Part shown: in pieces, positions 1 through 4,965 of the stretch
How positions within the stretch are numbered: the stretch's first letter is position 1
Layout: each line of letters starts with the position of its first letter
Source: Candidatus Diapherotrites archaeon CG08_land_8_20_14_0_20_34_12
GTDB taxonomy: Archaea; Iainarchaeota; Iainarchaeia; Iainarchaeales; 0-14-0-20-34-12
Length of the DNA: 5,448 nucleotides
NCBI GenBank assembly: GCA_002779065.1
Contig: PEXL01000008.1
Span: 14,739 to 20,186 of the forward strand
Reading direction: 5' to 3'
The notes under the pieces: generated by a model
Told to the model about the DNA's origin: nothing
Databases searched by the model: none
The model's input: only the letters and a program-made list of their open reading frames with translations
Position numbers and translations under genes: made by a program

Positions 1-2
1 TC

Positions 3-680
3 TCAGTCTTAATTATATTTGCTGCATTTTTATCGTACTTTTTTAATATGACATTTTCCTCGGCTGCTGTTTTTTGGAATTATTCACTTTTATCTGAACC
101 CTTGCTTATTATCGGCGAAATTATAACTTTGCTACTTTTCCTCTTTACCTATTCCTTCCTGCTGTGCTTACTTGTCCTTCTTGTAGAACGTGAATTAGGA
201 TATTCACGTTTTGAATTCACTTTTTACAATCTGATGGACCATTTTGTAAAAAGAGTATTCTGGTTTTTTATTTTATACACATTACTACTTGCAGTAATTG
301 GTTATACTGTAGTTTTATTCTCAGTTGATATAAGCATTGCAACATTGCTGATATTTTTAATTTCATTAGCAGTATTATTTGTTCCACAAGCATTAATTAT
401 TGAAAAAAGGGGTTATTCACAGGCACTAGAAGATTCAATTAAATTCACTGCGCAAAATCCACAGCTAACCCTGCTTGTGCTTGTTGTTGGCTCATTTATT
501 GTGGCAATCCTTTTATTTTTAGAATATTTGATAGATATATTGACCCCAGGAATATTTGCAGGCAGGGTATTTTCCTTCCTAATCTTATCCTTCTTTTTAG
601 TGCCATTCATTGAAATTCTAAAAACATATGCATATATGCTAAAATTCAATTTAATCCAGGGCCCAGAGAGAATTGAATAA
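3..680 (+). CDS. Polytopic integral membrane protein, N-terminus beyond left edge
   Basis: The reading frame is open from the first bases of the window, with hydrophobic codons (visible start SVLIIFAAFLSYFF) running into the ATG at 48. That ATG is therefore probably internal, and the gene is cut by the window edge. Numbered from the Met at 48, likely membrane segments are about 19-46, 71-92, 97-118, 139-160 and 174-198, plus the one at the edge. The most telling stretch is residues 111-138, where a helix ends in FVPQALIIEKRGYSQALEDS and then runs to an Asn-Pro. A 'P-q-a-l-i-i-E-k-x-g-y-x-x-A-l-x-x-S' signature is typical of multi-helix membrane proteins of the GPDPase-membrane-domain/DUF975-like kind. 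The family assignment rests on that resemblance only, and no catalytic residues are visible. The next gene has its own promoter 61 bp downstream, so this one need not be co-transcribed with it. The substrate or role is unknown. Confidence 0.75.
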   Translation, partial: SVLIIFAAFLSYFFNMTFSSAAVFWNYSLLSEPLLIIGEIITLLLFLFTYSFLLCLLVLLVERELGYSRFEFTFYNLMDHFVKRVFWFFILYTLLLAVIGYTVVLFSVDISIATLLIFLISLAVLFVPQALIIEKRGYSQALEDSIKFTAQNPQLTLLVLVVGSFIVAILLFLEYLIDILTPGIFAGRVFSFLILSFFLVPFIEILKTYAYMLKFNLIQGPERIE

Positions 681-704
681 AAGTATTTCTAAGAGTTCAG
701 ATAG

Positions 705-719
705 CAAACTTTTTATATG
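705..719 (+). promoter_or_regulatory. Archaeal BRE/TATA promoter for the Lrp/AsnC gene
   Basis: The sequence CAAACTTTTTATATG reads as a purine-rich BRE (CAAA) followed by a TATA box (TTTATATG, centred near 715). The start ATG at 742 lies about 27 bp downstream of the box centre, which is the usual archaeal TATA-to-transcription-start distance. The mRNA is therefore predicted to be leaderless or nearly so. No Shine-Dalgarno sequence is visible before the ATG, which agrees with this. Confidence 0.7.
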
Positions 720-741
720 TTTTTATTTAGAATAATCAAGT

Positions 742-1215
742 ATGGCTGTTTCTTTGGATAAAATTGATTATGAAATACTGCGCTGTTTATTGGAAGATGG
801 CAGAGCTAGCTATTCATTAATTGCAAAGAGAGTAAATCTTACTGATGTTGCAATCAAGAAACGTTTGCAATCCTTGTTCAAACGAGGCATAATAAAATCA
901 ATTACTCCGCAATTAAATTTAGAGGTTTTAGGTTATGAAAATCCGATCTTTGTCCAGATAAGATCAGATGCCTCAAAAACAAAAGATGTTCTGAAAAGGT
1001 TAGAGTTATTTGATTATGTTGCTGAAGTGTACAAAACATTAGGGGAATTTAATCTTCTTGTGAAAATTGTTCTCCCTAAGTTAGGATTGGCAGATGATTT
1101 TATTTCTAAGATAAGCACTATTGACGGCATTAATGATATTAAGACACTTGTCGTTCTTGATAAAGTAAAAAACACAGAATGTCTTCCAGCATCATTATTG
1201 CAGAAAAAATTATAG
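742..1215 (+). CDS. Lrp/AsnC family transcriptional regulator
   Basis: The 157-residue length is normal for the family. Residues 5-52 form the N-terminal winged HTH: LDKIDYEILRCLLEDGR is helix 1, and TDVAIKKRLQSLFKRG (about 34-49) is the recognition helix, matching the family pattern 'V-x-x-R-I/L-x-x-L-x-x-x-G-I-I'. Residues 68-141 form the C-terminal RAM/AsnC ligand-binding and oligomerisation domain, a beta-alpha-beta-beta-alpha-beta fold. TLGEFNLLVKIV (99-110) sits where the conserved Gly-x-(Tyr/Phe)-Asp/Asn turn occurs. Family members bind DNA as dimers or octamers and often respond to amino acids. The effector and target genes cannot be read from the sequence. The start is fixed by the leaderless promoter and the family N-terminus. 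topA begins 19 bp after the stop, and a run of seven T (1222-1228) in the gap could cause partial termination between them. Confidence 0.9.
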   Translation: MAVSLDKIDYEILRCLLEDGRASYSLIAKRVNLTDVAIKKRLQSLFKRGIIKSITPQLNLEVLGYENPIFVQIRSDASKTKDVLKRLELFDYVAEVYKTLGEFNLLVKIVLPKLGLADDFISKISTIDGINDIKTLVVLDKVKNTECLPASLLQKKL

Positions 1216-1234
1216 CCTAACTTTTTTTGATATC

Positions 1235-3307
1235 ATGATTTTAATAATTGCAGAAAAGGAAATTGCAGGAAGAAGAATAGCCGAGTTGTTATCTGATGAT
1301 AATTTCAGGACCGAAAAGCACAGAAGCAAACCTTATTTTATTTTCAGCAAAGAAAGTAAAGAGTATATCGTTGTTCCATTGAAAGGGCACATAAAAGATG
1401 TTGATTTCCCCTCCAGATATTCTGCTTGGATCGGGACAGATCTCAAAGGTTTGATTAAAGCAGAAATACTTTATGAAAATAAGGAAGAGGAAATTATTGC
1501 ATTATTGAAATACGTATGCCCCCAAATAGATTCCTTAGTTATTGCAACCGATGCTGATCGAGAGGGGGAAAGTATTGGCTTAGAAGCAATAACTGTAATT
1601 AATGAGAAAAATCAGGGAATAATAATAAAGAGGGCGTTATTTTCTGCAATCACAAAACAAGATTTGGATGAAGCTTTTTCATCTTTAAGCAATGTTGATT
1701 ATGCATTAGCTAATTCTGCGGACGCAAGACGGGAAATTGATCTTATGTGGGGCGCTGTTTTAACAAGATATCTATCCATAGTTTCAAATCGCTTGGGTTC
1801 AGAATTCATATCTGCAGGAAGGGTTCAAAGCCCAACATTAGCGTTAATTGTTGATAGGGAAAAAGAAAGGATTGCATTTAATACCCAGAAATATTGGGAG
1901 GTTTTTGCCGAGTTTGACAAAAATGCCGAAAGATTTATTGCTTCCCATAAAAATGGCCGCTTTTGGGATAAAGAAAAGGCAGAAGCAGTAATGAAAAAAA
2001 GGGCAGATTTTGGAACTGTAAAAGAGGTAAAAAAATCAAAGAAGATTTTGAAAAGGCCAGAACCCTTTAATACTACAAGTTTTTTAACTGCTGCTATAGT
2101 TCTTGGATTAACTGCATCGAAAGCAATGAGCCTTGCAGAAGATTTATACCAAAGAGGTTTGATAAGTTATCCTAGAACAGATAATGCGGAATATCCTGCT
2201 TCTTTAAATTTAAGAAAATTACTTGAGAATCTTTCAAGTTATGGCCCGGTTCACAAAGATATAAATAAATTGTTGGCACAGCAACAATTAATTCCTTCAA
2301 AAGGAAAACCATCAAAAGACCATCCGCCAATTCATCCGGTTGCAGTTCCAAAAGAAGAATTAAGTTCATATCATATGAAGGTTTATGAATTGGTTGTGAG
2401 AAGATTCCTGGCAACTTTAGCTAAAGATGCTTTAGTTGAAGTAGTGAAAGTAGATATTGATATGAATACCGAGCCTTTTGTTGCCACAGGCCAGACATTT
2501 ATTGAATTAGGCTGGAAAGAATTTTATCCTTATAGCGCAGCAAATGAAATTAACCTGCCAAACTTATCTGAAGGCGACCGCTTAAAATTAATTGATTTAA
2601 AATTAAGTGAATCAGAGACAAAACCGCCAGCAAGGTATTCCCAAGGATCCTTAATCAAAGAAATGGCTGCAAGAAATCTTGGTACGAAAAGCACAAGGCA
2701 TGAAATAATTCAAAAATTATATTCAAGAAATTATATTTCAGGTTTAAAATCAATCATACCCAATAAAATTGCTTTCGCGGTTGTTGATTCACTTGAAAAA
2801 TATGATGGCATGGTTTTGAAATCTGAGATGACTGCCGGATTAGAGAAAGAAATGGACCTTATTGCTGCAGGCAAAAAATCGAAGCCAGACGTAGTTGCTG
2901 ATTCAAGAAAAATGTTAGATACTATAATGGATGAATTATTAAAAAATAAGGATAAAATAAGCCAATCCTTAAGACAAGCATTGCTAGAGGATAGCAAATT
3001 AATAAAATGCTTGGATAGGAATTGCACCGGCATGTTAATGATACGAAAAGGTTTTTCTGGCAAGAGATTTTTAGGCTGTACGAGTTATCCTAGATGCAGG
3101 GTTACTCTGCCTTTGCCGCAACAAGGAGACATAGTTCCTTTAGATGATAAATGCCCTATTTGTGAATTCCCAAATATCAAGATTTTGAATGGGAGAAGGA
3201 GTTTCAAGATGTGCCTTAATCCCAATTGCGCTTCTAAGGAAGAATGGAGAAATAAATCAAAAGCCAAATATGCAAAAAAGAAAGAATCAGAAACAAAAGA
3301 GGCGTAA
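1235..3307 (+). CDS. topA: DNA topoisomerase I, archaeal type IA
   Basis: This type IA topoisomerase cuts one DNA strand through a 5'-phosphotyrosine and passes the other strand, relaxing negative supercoils. The 690 residues cover the whole family architecture. The TOPRIM domain (about 1-140) opens with MILIIAEKEIAGRRIA, placing metal-binding Glu at 7, and has the acidic triad D106-x-D108-x-E110 in ATDADREGES. SAGRVQSPTLALIVDRE (193-209) is the conserved DNA-binding block. The active-site block GLISYPRTDN gives catalytic Tyr312 with Arg314. HPPIHPV (363-369) and the stretch around RYSQGSLIKEMAARNLGTKS (467-486) are also conserved. Two C-terminal zinc fingers follow: C592-x4-C597...C615-x5-C621 and C640-x2-C643...C660-x4-C665. 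The tail is Lys-rich. The start matches the usual archaeal N-terminus. There is no clear Shine-Dalgarno sequence, so expression probably depends on the upstream transcript or on a weak AT-rich promoter near 1208-1215. The gene looks intact. Confidence 0.97.
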   Translation: MILIIAEKEIAGRRIAELLSDDNFRTEKHRSKPYFIFSKESKEYIVVPLKGHIKDVDFPSRYSAWIGTDLKGLIKAEILYENKEEEIIALLKYVCPQIDSLVIATDADREGESIGLEAITVINEKNQGIIIKRALFSAITKQDLDEAFSSLSNVDYALANSADARREIDLMWGAVLTRYLSIVSNRLGSEFISAGRVQSPTLALIVDREKERIAFNTQKYWEVFAEFDKNAERFIASHKNGRFWDKEKAEAVMKKRADFGTVKEVKKSKKILKRPEPFNTTSFLTAAIVLGLTASKAMSLAEDLYQRGLISYPRTDNAEYPASLNLRKLLENLSSYGPVHKDINKLLAQQQLIPSKGKPSKDHPPIHPVAVPKEELSSYHMKVYELVVRRFLATLAKDALVEVVKVDIDMNTEPFVATGQTFIELGWKEFYPYSAANEINLPNLSEGDRLKLIDLKLSESETKPPARYSQGSLIKEMAARNLGTKSTRHEIIQKLYSRNYISGLKSIIPNKIAFAVVDSLEKYDGMVLKSEMTAGLEKEMDLIAAGKKSKPDVVADSRKMLDTIMDELLKNKDKISQSLRQALLEDSKLIKCLDRNCTGMLMIRKGFSGKRFLGCTSYPRCRVTLPLPQQGDIVPLDDKCPICEFPNIKILNGRRSFKMCLNPNCASKEEWRNKSKAKYAKKKESETKEA

Positions 3308-3314
3308 TATTGCC

Positions 3315-4160
3315 ATGAAGCGATTCTTTTTGATTTTGCTTTTAATAATATTTTTTTCTGCTTGTTTGCAAGACCCGGTAAAATTTGAAGATAATTTTCA
3401 GAAAATAAATTCCTTTTGGAAAAATTCATATTCTGATTCCCTTATTGATCAATTGCCAATAAAATCCTTTGAAAATAAATATCCTTCACCAAACTTAACC
3501 TCAATTAAAAAAAATCTTGCCGATTTTAATAAATCGCTTTCAGAATATTCCTCTGCAAATGCAAAATTGCTTTCAGAATGGATTTTCATTAATCTTTTAC
3601 TTGCTGATTATTTAAATGATGAATTTAAATTCCAGAAACAGGCAAAAAATGAAATTTTAAAACTAAATGCTTTGGATATAAATAATCTTTCAGAAGATAC
3701 CTGTTTTTCAGGATTTTTAATTCTGTCAGAGAAAGCGGATTTATTAATTGAAAAAAGCGAAGCAATAAATCTCAAATTTAATTCTCTTGCCAGCGAAAAT
3801 TCCCAGCTAATAAATTCAAAAGTTTCATTTATCAATAATTCAGCAGTTGTTGACCTGAAAGCATTGCTTTTGGCAGCAGATTCAGATTTCTCAACACTTT
3901 GCAAGTTTAATTCATCACTTTCTTTATGGATAAATTCTGCTGAAACTAATGAAGAAATATGCAATACCCTTGATTTATTTAAAGAAGAAGTAATACAATT
4001 GCAGTCCATGAAAATTACTTTAAATAAAATTATTGAAAATCCTGCATTTTCAAATTATTCTAGTTCAGAATTAAGTTCCGCTTATTCTCTTTTTGGAGAA
4101 CAAGCTGATGAATTAGGTTCACTTTATGCTTCAGCAGAATATTCTTGCAATCCCAAATAG
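3315..4160 (+). CDS. Predicted lipoprotein of unknown function
   Basis: I do not recognise a family. The 281-residue product starts MKRFFLILLLIIFFSAC, a short basic-plus-hydrophobic signal with a lipobox-like FSAC that places the lipidated Cys at 17. It should therefore be exported and anchored to the outer face of the membrane. The rest is polar, rich in Ser, Asn, Lys and Leu, and looks mainly alpha-helical. There are four further cysteines (130, 196, 216, 278), an even number that would allow two disulfides outside the cell. Several Asn-x-Ser/Thr sites (for example at 60, 72, 124, 174, 199 and 247) could be N-glycosylated if the host does so. The frame stays open upstream to 3189, but that part lies inside topA and encodes a basic non-secretory stretch, so the ATG at 3315 is preferred. 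The gene starts 7 bp after the topA stop. A weak AGAGG at 3298-3302 is the only possible ribosome-binding site. Co-transcription with topA is likely, but a functional link is not implied. Confidence 0.8.
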   Translation: MKRFFLILLLIIFFSACLQDPVKFEDNFQKINSFWKNSYSDSLIDQLPIKSFENKYPSPNLTSIKKNLADFNKSLSEYSSANAKLLSEWIFINLLLADYLNDEFKFQKQAKNEILKLNALDINNLSEDTCFSGFLILSEKADLLIEKSEAINLKFNSLASENSQLINSKVSFINNSAVVDLKALLLAADSDFSTLCKFNSSLSLWINSAETNEEICNTLDLFKEEVIQLQSMKITLNKIIENPAFSNYSSSELSSAYSLFGEQADELGSLYASAEYSCNPK

Positions 4161-4200
4161 AATTAATTAACTTAAGAAAAAATTAATAATTAAAAATTAG

Positions 4201-4274
4201 AAGGGAACAGGGATCAAAACATCCTCAACCTTGTTGAGACCATATACGCTTGGTGAGCTTATCCCTTATCCCTT
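4201..4274 (+). ncRNA. Structured RNA element of unknown class (three-way-junction fold)
   Basis: The outer arms AAGGGAACAGGGAT (4201-4214) and ATCCCTTATCCCTT (4261-4274) pair over 14 positions with only two adjacent mismatches (A4207/A4268 and C4208/T4267). As + strand RNA, G4200-U4275 and A4199-U4276 extend the helix by two pairs. Inside are a hairpin CTCAAC-CTT-GTTGAG (4224-4238) and, directly abutting it, ACCA/TGGT (4239-4242 with 4251-4254) around an 8-nt loop. The result is a three-way junction with unpaired CAAAACATC and GAGCTT linkers. The 3' arm is a tandem repeat of ATCCCTT. This segment is visibly more GC-rich than the A/T-rich flanks. It could be the 3' end structure of the topA-lipoprotein mRNA, an independent small RNA, or a riboswitch-like element. 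The fold is almost symmetrical on the minus strand, and a minus-strand TATA candidate exists at about 4345-4352, so the strand is not certain. It does not match tRNA or 5S rRNA. Confidence 0.45.
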
Positions 4275-4289
4275 TTCTTCGATTTTTTT
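4275..4289 (+). terminator. U-rich tract after the structured element, probable transcription terminator
   Basis: TTTTCTTCGATTTTTTT follows directly on the closing helix of the structured element, and its last seven bases are all T (4283-4289). Archaeal RNA polymerase terminates mainly on U-tracts, with or without a hairpin. This is the first strong T-run after the lipoprotein stop codon at 4160, so it is the natural place for that transcript to end. It is inferred from base composition alone. Confidence 0.45.
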
Positions 4290-4301
4290 ATTCTCTATTA
4301 C

Positions 4302-4325
4302 GGGCAGATCCCTCCTGTCCTTTTT
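4302..4325 (+). terminator. GC-rich hairpin with U-run (second terminator or RNA hairpin)
   Basis: GGGCAG (4302-4307) pairs with CTGTCC (4315-4320) through five Watson-Crick pairs and one G-U, leaving a 7-nt loop ATCCCTC. It is followed at once by TTTTT (4321-4325). This is the shape of an intrinsic terminator and may back up the upstream U-tract. The loop repeats the ATCCCT motif found twice in the 3' arm of the upstream element, so it could instead be part of a larger RNA fold. Confidence 0.4.
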
Positions 4326-4369
4326 AATATGAATAGGATATCCTCCTTTATAATAACTATTAGTTTTTT

Positions 4370-4388
4370 AATGTACAAAAAGTACATT
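4370..4388 (+). promoter_or_regulatory. Palindromic operator upstream of the TATA box
   Basis: AATGTACAAAAAGTACATT is a perfect inverted repeat with 7-bp arms (AATGTAC/GTACATT) around an AAAAA centre. A dyad of this size with an A/T-only centre is the usual layout of Lrp/AsnC binding sites. It abuts the TATA box of the regulator gene that starts at 4426, so autoregulation is the simplest reading. A further half-site, ATGTAC at 4403-4408, lies just downstream of the TATA box. The GTACAT at 4382-4387 therefore also pairs as a wide dyad with it, enclosing the core promoter. Confidence 0.6.
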
Positions 4389-4400
4389 TAAAATATATTT
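4387..4400 (+). promoter_or_regulatory. TATA box for the Lrp-like regulator / NFACT-R operon
   Basis: TTTAAAATATATTT is an archaeal TATA-type element centred at about 4392-4395. A start 25-27 bp downstream falls near 4418-4421, leaving a 5' leader of only about 5-8 nt before the ATG at 4426, which means leaderless or near-leaderless translation. A less well placed TATA-like CTTTATAAT (4346-4354) lies further upstream and would give a longer leader. Confidence 0.6.
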
Positions 4401-4425
4401 GCATGTACTATATTTCTAGATAATT

Positions 4426-4965
4426 ATGCCATTCACCATGAAATCAGATGATGAGATAAGGCTTAAGATATTAAATTCTTTGCTTTCAAAAGGCGCGGTA
4501 AAGCCAAATATCAAACAAATTAAAAGAGAAACAGGATTCCACAAAAGCACAATACTTTCAAGCCTTGCGTTTTTGGAAAAGGAAGGAATACTTACAGGAT
4601 ATGGGCCTAAAATTGATTTTCGTAAATTTGGATATTCCTTAGAAATTGTAACATTAGTCCAGGCAGATCTTTTTAATAAACCTGTTTTCGAAGAATTTCT
4701 AAGAGAAGCAAAAAAAGATGCTTCAATATATTGGCTTTCTGAGATATTTGGTTCAGGGACCTATAATGTTTTAATGAGACAGGTTCACGGGGATGTTGAA
4801 TCCTATAATAAACACATGCAGCAGCATTACTATAGTAAGATAGAAAATTTGCACAAATTAATATTGACAAAGCAGGTGTTTTTTACAACAGAACCGATTT
4901 ATAAAAATGTTTCTAGAACACAATCAATTATTGAATTAATAAAAAAAGGCCGTGGTTTGGACTGA
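4426..4965 (+). CDS. Lrp/AsnC-like winged-HTH transcriptional regulator
   Basis: The 179-residue product has a winged HTH in residues 7-60. DEIRLKILNSLLSKG is helix 1, IKQIKRETG is helix 2, and HKSTILSSLAFLEKEGIL is the recognition helix leading into the wing. A RAM/AsnC-like alpha-beta domain follows at about 71-156, with LEIVTLVQADL as first strand and EIFGSGTYNVLMRQV (106-120) at the position of the family's Gly-x-(Tyr)-Asp/Asn turn. It ends in a short basic tail (about 160-179). It differs clearly from the regulator at 742-1215: the HTH has a longer helix 1-helix 2 linker and the domain has a longer C-terminal helix (HMQQHYYSKIENLHKLI). It is therefore not a recent duplicate. Met5 (4438) is an alternative start, but the predicted transcription start near 4420 favours 4426. 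The palindrome at its promoter suggests autoregulation. Its stop overlaps the next start (TGATG), so the two products are probably co-translated. The effector is unknown. Confidence 0.8.
   Translation: MPFTMKSDDEIRLKILNSLLSKGAVKPNIKQIKRETGFHKSTILSSLAFLEKEGILTGYGPKIDFRKFGYSLEIVTLVQADLFNKPVFEEFLREAKKDASIYWLSEIFGSGTYNVLMRQVHGDVESYNKHMQQHYYSKIENLHKLILTKQVFFTTEPIYKNVSRTQSIIELIKKGRGLD

Noticed and set aside
413..649. Open frames on the minus strand opposite the membrane protein, and similar ones within 2172-2414, 2731-3063, 3085-3429, 3608-4009, 4673-4870 and 5021-5301.
   Set aside because: They lie opposite convincingly coding + strand genes, resemble no family, and have the composition expected of AT-rich antisense frames.
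2581..2608. Repeated TTAAAATTAA inside topA.
   Set aside because: It encodes the ordinary Leu-Lys-Leu-Ile-Asp-Leu-Lys-Leu stretch of the protein, so the repeat follows from codon use in AT-rich DNA.
3189..3314. Upstream extension of the lipoprotein reading frame to an ATG at 3189.
   Set aside because: It would lie inside topA and put a basic, non-secretory segment in front of an obvious signal peptide. The ATG at 3315 gives a standard lipoprotein start.
4201..4276. Possible tRNA or 5S rRNA on either strand; the minus strand has a 5S-like AAGCTCACCAAGCG stretch.
   Set aside because: No T-loop consensus, no 7-nt anticodon loop and no 7-bp acceptor with correct spacing. For 5S, the conserved 5' half (CCGAACACGGAAG-type block) is missing and the element is too short.
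4335..4344. 10-bp palindrome AGGATATCCT.
   Set aside because: It is short, isolated and about 40 bp from the core promoter, with no second copy in the window. It may be chance.
4438..4440. Alternative start codon of the second regulator (Met5).
   Set aside because: It cannot be excluded, but the TATA-to-start distance fits the ATG at 4426 and no ribosome-binding site favours 4438.
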